Below the pieces are notes generated by a model, which was not told where the DNA came from, ran no database searches, and saw nothing but the letters and a program-made list of their open reading frames with translations. Positions 26,835-35,584 of a DNA stretch of 64,000 nt are shown here, piece after piece. The position numbers were made by a program, and so were the translations under genes. Each line of letters opens with the position of its first letter. The stretch's first letter is position 1. Source of the stretch: Microbispora corallina (GTDB taxonomy: Bacteria; Actinomycetota; Actinomycetes; Streptosporangiales; Streptosporangiaceae); the NCBI RefSeq assembly GCF_016863035.1, contig NZ_BOOC01000009.1, forward strand, positions 1 through 64,000. The letters run 5' to 3'.

Positions 26835-29726
26835 TCACACGGCGACGATCTGCCATTCCTGGTTGGCGCCGCCGTTCTCGGGCCACTGGATGATCCGGGC
26901 GCCGTCGGCTGTGGAGCCGGCTTCGACGTCCGCGCACAATCCGTCGCCCACGTTGACGAGCCGGTAGTAGCCGCTCGTGGCCGCGGGGACGAGTTTCCAC
27001 CGCTGGTTCGTGCCGTTGGTGTCGGTCATCTGGACGAGGGCGGTGCCCTGATTGGCGTTCGGGCTGCTGAGGACCTTGCCGCTGGCGGCACCGGTCAGCC
27101 GGAACGAGCCGTCGGAGTTCTGCGACAGCCGCCACTGCTGGTTGGTCCCGCCGTTCCAGGGCCACTGGACGACGGCGGCGCCGTCGGCGGTGGAGCCTCC
27201 GTAGACGTCCAGCACCTTGCCGCTGTTGCGGTTGACCAGGCGGACGACGCCGGTGGGCGGGCCGCCGGCGCCCAGCTCGATGGTGATCTGGGTCGTCGTA
27301 CCCGCGGTCAGTGACACCTGCCGGGCATGGCTGCCCAACGGCGAGGCGGCGACGCTTGCGCTGGTGGTGACGGAGGCGATCCCGCGCCGGCAGATGAGCG
27401 TCACGGTCTGGGTGACGTCGGAGACGACGGTGGCGGTGGCGGTCCGGGCGCTGATGTCCCAGGTGAACGACTCGATCCGGATGCGGTTGCGGCCGCGCAC
27501 ACCGGTGATCGTGCCCTTGGCGAGCTGATCGGGCAGCGCGGGCAGCAACTCCAGGATGCCGGGCCTGGTGTAGATCAACGCCTCGGCGAGAATCGCGGGC
27601 AGCGAGTTGGCGGCGTCGGCGTTGTAGATCGACAGGTTCGGATTGTGCGAGGTCATCAGCGACCGGAAGATCATGTTGTTGCCCAGGATCTTCCGCAGGT
27701 TGCCGTACACGCCGGCGCCGTCCTTGAGCCGGGCTCGGGCGAGGCTGCGGTGGATGGCGCCGTGGGCCTCCCCTCCCTCGTCCCCTCGCAGATCCAAGGC
27801 ACGGCTCGCGTAACGGATCAGGTCGGGCTTGTCCTCGGGGTTGATCTCGTGCAGCGGCCAGACCGGGTACATGTGCTGTACGTGACGATGGTTGTACCGG
27901 TCGGTCAGGCTGGGCCACGACCATTCCGCGAGCGCCCCGTCGCCGTTGATCCGATAGTCGGGCATCCTGGCCAGCAAGGCGGTCCAGCGCTGCACGCCCT
28001 GGCCTGGGCCCTGCTCGGTGCCGAGGAAGTCGGCGGCGTCGACGGCGGCCTGCAGCGCGTGCTTGCCTGCGGCGATCTCGCCGGTCGCATTGATCGACAG
28101 TTGCCTGCCCGTGTTGCCCGGGCTGTTCTCCATGGAGAAGCACGGCACGAAGACGACCTTGCCGTTGGCGTCGGTGCGGGTGAGGAAGTCCTCGTAGAAC
28201 GATGCGAGCTCGATCAGGACCGGGGCGAGCTTGGTGCGGTAGAAGGTGGCGTCTCCGGTGACCTGGTAGTACTCGAGCAGCGGGTAGAGCAGCCAGTCGG
28301 CGCCGCCGATCCAGGTGTGGCCGGGGAACCCGCCGTCGAAGTGCAGCATCGTGCCGTACTCGCCGTCCGTCCGGGAGGGAGCGAGCAGGCCGCGGGTCCC
28401 GTAGAGGTTCCTGGCGTTGGTGCGCCAATCGTTGATCTGGCCGAGGATCAGGGTGAAGTACCCGTCCATGGCTTCGGTGAGGGACAGGATGTTGCCGCCG
28501 GCGACCTGGACGTTGACATTGGCGTCGGTGGTGAAGTCGCCGGCCCACGCCGCGTCCCAGGCGCCCGTCCACAGGCCGGTCAGCCGCGGTGGCAGGACGC
28601 CGCTGGAACTGAGGAACAGGTAGCGGCCGGAGTCGTACATCCGCTCCAGCAGCGCGACGTCGATGACGTTGCGGTTGGCGTTCTGCCGCGCGATCAGTTC
28701 GCTGGTCGACAGTCGCCGGTCCGCGGCGCTGACGTTCAGGTCGATGCGTGACCGGTCGTACAGCGGGGTGTGCAGGGCGGTGTGCCGCGTGAGCAGGGTC
28801 GCGTAGTCGGCGCTCAGCGCGGCCAGCGCCGTGTGCAGCGGTTTCGCGTCCCACGCGGTGGACGACTCGTAGCGGTCGAGTTTGGTCAGCAGCACGAGCT
28901 TGGTCGCCGCGGCCACGACGAGGGCCGACCCGCTCACCCGTACCGAACCCCCGGTCGCGACCACCCGGGTGACGCCCTCATAGCCGAACGCTCCCTGCCC
29001 GGCGGGGTAGGTGCCCCGCAGGTTCAGGTAGCCGTCACCGTTGCCGACCGTGGCCAGGGTGCTGAAGCCGACGGACCCCGGCACGCCGCTCAGGGCCGTG
29101 TTGACGCTCAGCGTGGTGTCGATCGTCCGGCCCGGCGCGGGGGTGAGTTCGTGGACGATCACCCGGTCGGCTCGGGAGGCGAAAGCCCGGCGCGTCCACG
29201 TGCCATAGCTGTCGGTCCACGTCGAGGTGACCTCACCGGTCCTGAAATCGGTGATCCGGGCGTAGTTGCCGACCGTCGTCATCCCCGGAGTGCTGAGCTG
29301 CAGCTCATAGCCCGGATGGAAGGTCTGGGTCCAGCGCAGCGACCAGCCGGAGGTGAAGTCGCCGGTGGCACCGCTGAAGTCGCCGGCGAGCGCCTTGTCC
29401 CTGACGCCGGCCAACCGGCCCGACAGCACCGGCGGGGTCAGGTTACGGGTGCCGTTGGGCATCACGAACCGATGATGGGTGAAGACGACCTTCTCCAGGG
29501 TGGGCGCGCCGTAGAGCATGGCCCCGTACTCGCCGTTGCCGGTCAGGAAGGCATCAGTCCAACTCGCGGCGGCGGCCGTGTCGTAGATGCCGCGTTGCGG
29601 CAGCGTCACCTGCGGCGGCACGGCGGCGGCCGCTCGGTCAGCGAAGGTCGCCGAAGGAAGCGCGGCAGCGCCGAGGGCCGCCGCCGTGGTGGAGATGAAG
29701 CGTCGACGGTTCAGCGGCACGCTCAT
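26835..29726 (-). CDS. Tat-exported GH95-family hydrolase with ricin-type lectin
   Basis: A 963-residue protein predicted to hydrolyse terminal alpha-L-fucose or alpha-L-galactose. A twin-arginine signal (NRRRFISTTAAALGAAAL) leads to a GH95 layout: N-terminal beta domain (about 40-270), (alpha/alpha)6 barrel with ANVNVQVAGGN and HRHVQHMYPVWPL, and a C-terminal beta domain. The barrel diverges from the well-known NxNxQMNYWP form, so specificity may differ. Residues about 829-963 form a ricin-type lectin with QQW/QRW/QEW motifs. ATG 29726 has CAGGAG upstream; the frame extends further upstream but without signal-peptide character. It is the upstream gene of a two-hydrolase group. Confidence 0.85.
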   Translation of the reverse strand: MSVPLNRRRFISTTAAALGAAALPSATFADRAAAAVPPQVTLPQRGIYDTAAAASWTDAFLTGNGEYGAMLYGAPTLEKVVFTHHRFVMPNGTRNLTPPVLSGRLAGVRDKALAGDFSGATGDFTSGWSLRWTQTFHPGYELQLSTPGMTTVGNYARITDFRTGEVTSTWTDSYGTWTRRAFASRADRVIVHELTPAPGRTIDTTLSVNTALSGVPGSVGFSTLATVGNGDGYLNLRGTYPAGQGAFGYEGVTRVVATGGSVRVSGSALVVAAATKLVLLTKLDRYESSTAWDAKPLHTALAALSADYATLLTRHTALHTPLYDRSRIDLNVSAADRRLSTSELIARQNANRNVIDVALLERMYDSGRYLFLSSSGVLPPRLTGLWTGAWDAAWAGDFTTDANVNVQVAGGNILSLTEAMDGYFTLILGQINDWRTNARNLYGTRGLLAPSRTDGEYGTMLHFDGGFPGHTWIGGADWLLYPLLEYYQVTGDATFYRTKLAPVLIELASFYEDFLTRTDANGKVVFVPCFSMENSPGNTGRQLSINATGEIAAGKHALQAAVDAADFLGTEQGPGQGVQRWTALLARMPDYRINGDGALAEWSWPSLTDRYNHRHVQHMYPVWPLHEINPEDKPDLIRYASRALDLRGDEGGEAHGAIHRSLARARLKDGAGVYGNLRKILGNNMIFRSLMTSHNPNLSIYNADAANSLPAILAEALIYTRPGILELLPALPDQLAKGTITGVRGRNRIRIESFTWDISARTATATVVSDVTQTVTLICRRGIASVTTSASVAASPLGSHARQVSLTAGTTTQITIELGAGGPPTGVVRLVNRNSGKVLDVYGGSTADGAAVVQWPWNGGTNQQWRLSQNSDGSFRLTGAASGKVLSSPNANQGTALVQMTDTNGTNQRWKLVPAATSGYYRLVNVGDGLCADVEAGSTADGARIIQWPENGGANQEWQIVAV

Positions 29727-30060
29727 GGAGCTCCTGGTGGCGCGTTGGGGGGTGGCGCTTGTCGGCTGCGCCGCCACGGCTGGTCCGCCGCCGCGGTACG
29801 GCCGCCATTCGACGGGACACCCTGATGCAGGGCATGCGGTCAGAGGGGTGCCTCCGAAGGCACGAACACTTGTGGTGTGTGTCTGGAGGACATCCCATGA
29901 ATGGGCTCGGTTTCGTGCAACGTATGACGTCTGATGTCTTGGGTCAAGAAACAATTGTGAGCGCCGCGTAACCTGGGCGCCGTTCGCAGCGGGCGGCGAC
30001 TCTTGCTGAAACTTTCATCGGCAGGGAGGTCGCGCGCCGGACGACCGCGTGGGTGTGCGC
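29727..30060. other. 334-base gap upstream of the GH95 gene
   Basis: The gap separates two minus-strand genes. It contains the GH95 promoter and near-palindromic words, described separately, and no credible gene. Confidence 0.6.
29919..29947 (-). promoter_or_regulatory. GH95 promoter
   Basis: On the minus strand TTGACC (29942-29947) and TACGTT (29919-29924) lie 17 bases apart, a good primary-sigma promoter for this GC content. It would give a leader of about 185 bases. A lac-operator-like half site, AATTGTGAGCG on the plus strand (29953-29963), lies just upstream. Confidence 0.6.
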
Positions 30061-31047
30061 CTACCGTCTGTGGCTTTCCCATTCGTCCGCAGGCACGACG
30101 TGGCTGTGGGAAGTCATCCCACCTTTGGCGTGGTCACGCCGGCGCCGAGGGGTGGGCCGCGTGCTGCGGGCGACCTCCAGAAATCGCGTGACCAGCGGGT
30201 TCTGGTCGTCGCGACGCCAGGCCACCGCGACGGTTGTGCGTGCGCTGTTCGGTTCGATCCGGCGGTACGCGACACCGTTGAGGCGGATCCGGCGAATGCT
30301 CGCCGGGCCGAGTGACACTCCCAGTTCTGCCTCGACGAGCGCGCAGACCGTCTGCCATTCGACCGCCTGCTGGCCGAGGCGGGGTTCGAAGCCCGCGCTG
30401 CGGCACAAGTCGAGGATCCGGTCGTGGAACATCGGTCCGGCACTGCGGGGCAGCAGCACGAACGGCTCGTTCGCGAGTGCTTCGATCGGGAGGACGCGCT
30501 GGGCCGCAAGGGGGTGGGCGGCCGGCAGGACTGCGATGAACTCCTCGGACAAGATCGCCTCAGTCGCCAGCCCCGGCTCGTCCGGCGGCTCGCGCAGGAG
30601 CCCGACGTCGATCACTTGCTCGTGCAGAGCGGCCACCTGCGGCACCGTGGTCATCTCACGGATCTCCATCTCCACGTGGGGAAACTGATCGCGGTAGGCG
30701 CGCAACAGGCCCGGCAGGACGGTCAGCGCAAGCGATGCGGCGAAGCCGATCCGGATCCGACCGGCCTCACCGCTGCCGATGCGCCGGGCCGTGTCCAGGC
30801 CGACGGCGATCTCGTCGAGTGCGCGCCGAGCGGCCGGCAGGAGTTGGCCTCCCGCCGCGGTGAGGGCGACCGCGCCGGGCCCTCGCGTGAACAGCGGGTG
30901 CCCGACCTTCGCTTCCAGGCGGCGGATCTGCTGGCTGAGCGGCGGTTGCGCGATGCCCAGCCGCTCCGCGGCGCGCCCGAAGTGGAGTTCCTCGGAGAGG
31001 ACCGCGAAGGCGTGAAGCTGCTGCAGGCTGAGCTCAGGGCGGTCCAT
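30061..31047 (-). CDS. LysR-family regulator
   Basis: A 328-residue LysR-type regulator. The N-terminal helix-turn-helix reads LQQLHAFAVLSEELHFGRAAERLGIAQPPLSQQIRRLE, a classic form (quoted in parts of the first 50 residues). The effector domain spans about 90-295. The C-terminal 30 residues are basic and unusual. ATG 31047 faces the divergent Rid gene 72 bases away, and an inverted repeat in that gap is a probable LysR site. The regulator therefore probably controls the Rid gene and itself. Confidence 0.93.
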   Translation of the reverse strand: MDRPELSLQQLHAFAVLSEELHFGRAAERLGIAQPPLSQQIRRLEAKVGHPLFTRGPGAVALTAAGGQLLPAARRALDEIAVGLDTARRIGSGEAGRIRIGFAASLALTVLPGLLRAYRDQFPHVEMEIREMTTVPQVAALHEQVIDVGLLREPPDEPGLATEAILSEEFIAVLPAAHPLAAQRVLPIEALANEPFVLLPRSAGPMFHDRILDLCRSAGFEPRLGQQAVEWQTVCALVEAELGVSLGPASIRRIRLNGVAYRRIEPNSARTTVAVAWRRDDQNPLVTRFLEVARSTRPTPRRRRDHAKGGMTSHSHVVPADEWESHRR

Positions 31048-31051
31048 ACCT

Positions 31052-31076
31052 TTAGAGATATCAGATGGCCCTCTAA
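31052..31076. promoter_or_regulatory. Candidate LysR operator
   Basis: TTAGAG-N13-CTCTAA (31052-31057 and 31071-31076) is a dyad of the T-N11-A type in the 72-base divergent gap. A second short dyad CCTCT-A-AGAGG (31070-31080) overlaps it. Confidence 0.6.
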
Positions 31077-31119
31077 GAGGTATTGGACATATCGCTGCCC
31101 TTTGCCTACCTTTCGCCGC

Positions 31120-31533
31120 ATGACAGAACGACGCGTGATTCTGAGTGGATCCACCTTCGAAGAGGAGATCGGCTACGCGCGGGCGGTGATCGACGGCGAC
31201 TGGGTGCATGTGTCCGGGACGACCGGGTTCGACTACGCGACCATGACGATCTCCGACGACGTGGTCGAGCAGGCCGAGCAGTGCCTGCGCAATATTGAAT
31301 CGGCGCTGGCCGAGGCGGGCTGCTCGTTTGCCGACGTCGTCCGGGTCAGATACCTGGTGCCCGATCGTGAGGACTTCCAGCCGTGCTGGCCGACCCTGCG
31401 CCGCCGCTTCGGCGACATCCGCCCAGCCGCGACGATGCTGGTGTGCGGCCTGGCCGATCCCCGCATGAAGTTCGAGATCGAGGTGTACGCACGACGGCCC
31501 GCGGCGCCAAGGCCCGTGCCCGCCGAACCCTAG
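31120..31533 (+). CDS. Rid-family protein lacking the RidA arginine
   Basis: A 137-residue Rid (YjgF/UK114) protein, possibly an enamine or other small-molecule hydrolase. The fold motifs are present (YARAVIDGDWVHVSGTTG, DVVRVRYLVPDREDF, MKFEIEVYARR). The site that carries the catalytic arginine in RidA reads RPAATMLVCG, so that arginine is missing, as in the non-RidA Rid subgroups. ATG 31120 was chosen by similarity. The gene is divergent from the LysR gene and is its probable target. The same frame continues past the stop into a gene remnant. Confidence 0.88.
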   Translation: MTERRVILSGSTFEEEIGYARAVIDGDWVHVSGTTGFDYATMTISDDVVEQAEQCLRNIESALAEAGCSFADVVRVRYLVPDREDFQPCWPTLRRRFGDIRPAATMLVCGLADPRMKFEIEVYARRPAAPRPVPAEP

Positions 31534-31668
31534 AGGTCCTGGCGGCGGGTGTGGCGGGCCGAGGCCGGCATCCCGCTGGCGGACCACCGGACACCGCCGG
31601 AGTGGGTCGAGGACATGGCCATGCGCTTCAGCGCGATGGGCGTCGACGCCGCGGCCCGCCCGGCTTAG
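31534..31668 (+). pseudogene. C-terminal gene fragment after the Rid gene
   Basis: Directly after the TAG of the Rid gene, and in the same frame, 44 codons of coding-like composition read WRRVWRAEAGIPLADHR, then TPPEWVEDMAMRFSAMG, then VDAAARPA and a stop. There is no start with a ribosome-binding site. It looks like the end of another protein joined here by deletion. I do not recognise the family. Confidence 0.4.
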
Positions 31669-31681
31669 CGCGCCAATGAAG

Positions 31682-31713
31682 TTCAACAGCTTGTTGACAA
31701 ACAGGTTGTTGAA
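31682..31713. promoter_or_regulatory. Dyad in front of the PEP-enzyme operon
   Basis: TTCAACA (31682-31688) and TGTTGAA (31707-31713) form a 7-bp dyad, and CAACA-GCT-TGTTG (31684-31696) forms a second one inside it. They lie between a possible ATG (31676) and the preferred GTG (31730), suggesting that the region is regulatory and not coding. Confidence 0.55.
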
Positions 31714-31729
31714 AGGACACGCTGGCGAC

Positions 31730-32125
31730 GTGCGTGAAGGATCGGACGACCAGGCGGCGGGCGCCCTCGAACGGTGGGCGCGAGACCGGTTGACCGCCCG
31801 CGGCGGCGACGACCTGCCTCGACTGCCCTGGCTGGCCGACGGCCAGCCGCACGACGCGGTCACGCTGATCCGCCAGGCGTTGTGGCGAGCCGGCACCGAC
31901 CGGGGCGCGCTGGAGCTGCCCGACGATCTGCTGGCGGCGATCGCGCTGCTGGCCGCCGCCCGCGCCGAGCTCGACCAGCTCGAGGCGGGCCTGCTGTTCG
32001 TCGCCCGCGCCGAGGGGCTGACCTGGGCCCAGATCGCGCGGCCGCTGGGCCTGCGGACCGCCCAGGCGGCGCAGCAGCGGCACGAGCGCGTGCTGGCCCG
32101 GCTCGACGGGGACGACGGTCCGTGA
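31730..32125 (+). CDS. Helix-turn-helix protein of the PEP-enzyme operon
   Basis: A 131-residue cytoplasmic protein. The N-terminal half is acidic and without a known domain. The C-terminal third (about 93-128) has a helix-turn-helix pattern, EGLTWAQIARPLGLRTAQAAQQRHER, like sigma-70 region 4 or small DNA-binding proteins (positions given because the full motif is longer). GTG 31730 has GAAAGGA 12 bases upstream; ATG 31676 is possible but would place a dyad within the gene. Its TGA overlaps the GTG of the next gene (GTGA). It is the likely regulator of the operon. Confidence 0.7.
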   Translation: MREGSDDQAAGALERWARDRLTARGGDDLPRLPWLADGQPHDAVTLIRQALWRAGTDRGALELPDDLLAAIALLAAARAELDQLEAGLLFVARAEGLTWAQIARPLGLRTAQAAQQRHERVLARLDGDDGP

Positions 32126-33258
32126 GCGTCGTCCCGCTCATGAACGCGGGCCCCGCGTGCGGCGGCAAGGCCCACGGGCTCGCCGTCCTGCTGCGCGCCG
32201 GCCTTCCCGTCCCGGACGGGTTCGTCGTCACCGGCCCGGACGTCGACCGCCGGATGGTCGCGGAGCACCTGCGCCGGCTGCGCGGCCGGGCGGTCGCCGT
32301 ACGGTCGTCGGGGCTGGCCGAGGACTCGGCGACGGCGTCCTTCGCCGGGCAGTTGCACACCGTCCTCGGCTCCCGGGGCCTGGACGAGGTCATGGCCGCG
32401 ATCCGGGCCTGCGCCGCCTCGTCGTACACGGACAGGGCGCGCGATTACCGGGCACACCTCGGCCTCGACGACGAGCCCGCCGTGCCGGTGCTCGTGCAGG
32501 AGCTCGTCGAGGCCGACCAGGCGGGGGTGCTGTTCACACGCGACCCCCGCACCGGCGCCGACGCCGTGGTGATCAACGCGTCCTGGGGGCTCGGGGAGTC
32601 CGTCGTCTCCGGCGTCGTGGTCCCCGACGAGGTCGTCGTGACCCCGCCGGCGGACACGGTCCGGCTCACCGTGGGGTCCAAGCAGACCCGGCTCGACCTG
32701 CGCGAGGACGGGCTGGTCCGCTCGCCCGTCCCCGAACCGGACCGCACCCGGGGCTGTCTGACACCCGGGGAGGTACGCCGGCTCGTCGCGCTCGGCCGGC
32801 GGTGCGAGGACCTCTTCGGCCGGCCCCAGGACGTCGAGTGGGCGGCGCGCGACGACCGGATCTGGCTGCTGCAGGCGCGCCCGATCACCGCCCTCGGCGT
32901 CCCGGCTGACGTGGGCGGCCCGAGTTCGGCTCGTGCGCTGGTCACGGGGGTGCCCAGCAGTCCCGGCCGGGCGCGGGGACCGGCACGCGTCGTGCGCTCG
33001 GTCGGCGAGTTCGCCCGCGTCCGGCCCGGCGACGTCCTCGTGTGCCGGACCACCGACCCGGCCTGGACCCCGCTGTTCCGCCTCGCCGCCGCCGTCGTCA
33101 CCGAGAGCGGCGGCGTCCTCAGCCACGCGGCGATCGTCGCGCGGGAGTTCGGGATCCCCGCCGTCGTCGGCGCCCACGAGGCGATGAGCAGCGTGACCGA
33201 CGGCGCACCCGTCACCGTCGACGGCACCGTCGGCACCGTCACCGGAGGATGCCCCTGA
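32122..33258 (+). CDS. Miniature PEP-synthase/rifampicin-phosphotransferase-like protein
   Basis: A 378-residue dikinase-type protein with two of the usual three parts. Residues about 1-265 are the PPDK/PEP-synthase ATP-binding domain (GGKAHGLAVLLRAGLPVPDGF, AVRSSGLAEDSATASFAGQ, QDVEWAARDDRIWLLQARPIT). Residues about 280-378 are the swivelling phosphohistidine domain, with the catalytic His at about 335 in GGVLSHAAIVARE. PEP synthase (~790 residues) and rifampicin phosphotransferase (~865) have a substrate domain that is absent here. It could phosphorylate a partner-bound or small substrate. It overlaps both neighbours by a few bases, so all three are co-translated. Confidence 0.88.
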   Translation: MSVVPLMNAGPACGGKAHGLAVLLRAGLPVPDGFVVTGPDVDRRMVAEHLRRLRGRAVAVRSSGLAEDSATASFAGQLHTVLGSRGLDEVMAAIRACAASSYTDRARDYRAHLGLDDEPAVPVLVQELVEADQAGVLFTRDPRTGADAVVINASWGLGESVVSGVVVPDEVVVTPPADTVRLTVGSKQTRLDLREDGLVRSPVPEPDRTRGCLTPGEVRRLVALGRRCEDLFGRPQDVEWAARDDRIWLLQARPITALGVPADVGGPSSARALVTGVPSSPGRARGPARVVRSVGEFARVRPGDVLVCRTTDPAWTPLFRLAAAVVTESGGVLSHAAIVAREFGIPAVVGAHEAMSSVTDGAPVTVDGTVGTVTGGCP

Positions 33259-33836
33259 TGGCCCACCCGTCTCCCTCCGACCTGCTGGTGCTCCACGCCG
33301 TACGGCTGAAGGGGTTCGCCGACACGGCCGCCGTCGCCGCCCGGTTCGGGCTCGACACCGGTCAGACCCAGGAGCACCTCCTCGACGCCCAGGCGTACGG
33401 CTGGGTCGGCAGGTCGTCCTTCGCCGGGACGGCCGGGTGGTCGCTGACCGAGACCGGGTACCGGCACAACGAGGCCCGGCTCCGCGACGAGCTCGACCGC
33501 GCCGGCGCCCGCGGGACCGTCGCCGCCGTCCACGAACGGTTCCTTCCTCTCAACGGACGAGCGTCGCAGCTCTTCACCGCGTGGCAGCTGGGGTCCGGCG
33601 ACTCCACGGACACCTTCGGCGGGCTCGCCGGCCTCGCCGGCGAGCTGCGCGACCTCGAACGGCCCCTGGCAGCGTCCCTCAGCCGGTTCGCCGGCTACCA
33701 CGACCGGTTCGCCGCCGCGCTGGCCCGGGCGGCCCATGATCCGGCGTGGATCACCGGCGTCGACGTCGACTCGTGTCACCGGGTCTGGTTCGAGCTCCAC
33801 GAGGACCTGATCGCGACGCTCGGCATCACGCGGTAG
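33258..33836 (+). CDS. Winged-helix protein coupled to the mini dikinase
   Basis: A 192-residue protein whose ATG overlaps the TGA of the dikinase gene (TGATG). Residues about 8-75 resemble a winged helix (LLVLHAVRLKGFADTAAVAARFG, then YGWVGRSSFAGTAGWSLTETG). The rest is helical with no recognised family; a Trp/His-rich stretch (SCHRVWFELHEDL) lies near the end. It may regulate, or act as the missing substrate or partner subunit of, the mini dikinase. No catalytic motif is visible. Confidence 0.75.
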   Translation: MAHPSPSDLLVLHAVRLKGFADTAAVAARFGLDTGQTQEHLLDAQAYGWVGRSSFAGTAGWSLTETGYRHNEARLRDELDRAGARGTVAAVHERFLPLNGRASQLFTAWQLGSGDSTDTFGGLAGLAGELRDLERPLAASLSRFAGYHDRFAAALARAAHDPAWITGVDVDSCHRVWFELHEDLIATLGITR

Positions 33837-33859
33837 CCGCGCCCTCCGCCGGTGCCGCG

Positions 33860-35365
33860 TCAGCCCAGGTCGCGGGCCCGGCGCAGCAGCGTGGCCAACT
33901 CCGTCACGGCCGGGTCCTCGGTCTGCGCGGACAGGTGGGTGGCCTCGTCGGTGAGCTCGGCGAGGCTCCAGGTCCCGTCGCCGCCGCCGGACCAGCGGCC
34001 GCGCAGATGCTCGGCGAAGCCGGCGGCCACCGCGTCGACCTGGAGGCGGACCGGAGCGTCCTCCCACAGGGCCGGAGACAGAGCGGACACCTCGACGCTC
34101 CTGACGGCCTCGGCCGGCTGCCGGCTGTCGGGGTCCAGCCAGCGCACCGTCGCCGTGGCGAGCCGGCCGCCCGCGTCAGGGCGCAGGCGCACCCGGTAGA
34201 GCGCGGTGACCGCGTGACCGGGCCCGATCTCGCCGCCGTCCACCGCGTCGTCGCGGAACGCCTCCGAGGTCAGCGCGCGGTCCTCGTAACCGAGCAGCTC
34301 GTACGACTCGACCGCCGAGGGATCGAAGGCGACCTGCGCCTTGGCGTCGCGGGCGCGCACCTCGAGGGTGGTGGTGAGTTTCTCGGAGAAGACCGTGCGC
34401 ACGTCGTCCTCGGTGGAGACGTACACGGCGGCGCCGTCGCCCTTGTCCGCGAGCTGCTCCATCAGCTGGTCGCCGTACTCGCGGCCGACGCCGACGCACA
34501 ACAGGGTGATCTTCTTTCCCGCCTGCGCGCTCACGCGGTCGAGGATCGCCTGCCAGCTGGTCTCGCCGGTGTTGGCCAGGCCGTCGGAGAGCAGGATGAC
34601 GCGGTTGGTGGCGTCCGCTCGGTACGCTCCGGCCGCCTGGCGGTAGCCCGCGTCGAGGCCGTCCGACACGTTGGTCGATCCCTCGGCGCTCAGGTGCTCG
34701 ATCGCCTCGTGCAGGGCGGCGCGGGAGGTGACCGGGGTCATCTCCGCGATCACCCGGGCCTGCTCGTTGAACGACACGATGGACACCTGGTCGCCGGGCA
34801 CGAGCTGGTCGACGAGCGTGTGGAGCGCCCTGCGGACGAGGTCGAGCCGGCCTGGCTCGGCCATGGATCCGGAGACGTCCACCACGAAGGTGAGGCTCAC
34901 CGGGCGTCGCGCCGACGCGTCCTGGGCGCGGGTCTGCAAGCCGACGCGGACCAGCGCCGTCCCCTTGTCCGGCAGCCTCGCCCCGTCGAGGTGGACGGCG
35001 AAGCCGTCGTCGTCCGGCTCCTTGTAGTCCTGGCGGAAGGCGTTGACGAACTCCTCCGTGCGGACCTGTCCCGGCTCCGGCCAGCGACCCTCCAGCAGGG
35101 CTCGGCGCGCGTAGCCGTAGGAGGCCGTGTCGACGTCCAGCGCGAAGGTCGACGGCTCCTGCGCACCGTGCGGTCCGGTCGACGGGACGGGCGACGGGGC
35201 GGCCTGGCCGCCGGTGACGTCGTGCCGGACGGAGCCGGGGGCCTTCCGGGGGAGCTCCGGCGCCTGCGCGCCGCCCGCGGGGGTGCTCTCCTGGCTCCCG
35301 CCACAGGCCGTGGCGAACACCAGCGCGATCAGGACCAGGGCCGCGCGGATGGCCGGCTTCGTCAT
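33860..35365 (-). CDS. Von Willebrand factor A lipoprotein (YfbK-like)
   Basis: A 501-residue exported lipoprotein. The signal peptide ends at a lipobox (VFATAC), so the protein is anchored to the outer face of the membrane. An N-terminal conserved region (FALDVDTASYGYARRALLEG, ..EEFVNAF) precedes a VWA domain with the MIDAS motif DVSGSM, then the DUF3520-type C-terminus (about 330-495). This order is that of E. coli YfbK. VWA proteins bind metal-dependent partners; the ligand is unknown. ATG 35365 has GGGAGG upstream. It is divergent from the TPR gene across 219 bases. Confidence 0.92.
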   Translation of the reverse strand: MTKPAIRAALVLIALVFATACGGSQESTPAGGAQAPELPRKAPGSVRHDVTGGQAAPSPVPSTGPHGAQEPSTFALDVDTASYGYARRALLEGRWPEPGQVRTEEFVNAFRQDYKEPDDDGFAVHLDGARLPDKGTALVRVGLQTRAQDASARRPVSLTFVVDVSGSMAEPGRLDLVRRALHTLVDQLVPGDQVSIVSFNEQARVIAEMTPVTSRAALHEAIEHLSAEGSTNVSDGLDAGYRQAAGAYRADATNRVILLSDGLANTGETSWQAILDRVSAQAGKKITLLCVGVGREYGDQLMEQLADKGDGAAVYVSTEDDVRTVFSEKLTTTLEVRARDAKAQVAFDPSAVESYELLGYEDRALTSEAFRDDAVDGGEIGPGHAVTALYRVRLRPDAGGRLATATVRWLDPDSRQPAEAVRSVEVSALSPALWEDAPVRLQVDAVAAGFAEHLRGRWSGGGDGTWSLAELTDEATHLSAQTEDPAVTELATLLRRARDLG

Positions 35366-35584
35366 GGGACCTCCCAGGCTTCGTCCACGCTCTTGGACGG
35401 TCCCGCGGGCGGCGGTGGCCGCGTCGGTCATCCAAGTGAGGGCGAACCGTGCCCGGCTCGTGATCATCCATGTCCGGTCCGTCACAGCGGTCTCACCTGT
35501 CATAGCCGTCGGCAGTGGGAATCCCAAGGCGTGCCGCAGTTGTGATCTTCTAGGGTTTCGACGACGACCGGTGGACGGGGTGAC

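Noticed and set aside
31048-33177. A 1038-residue reading of the LysR frame upstream of its ATG
   Set aside because: The extra codons lie antisense to the Rid, helix-turn-helix and dikinase genes and are low-complexity; LysR similarity starts at 31047.
32122-33258. Full rifampicin phosphotransferase
   Set aside because: The central rifampicin-binding domain is missing, the length is less than half, and no rifamycin-associated element was seen.
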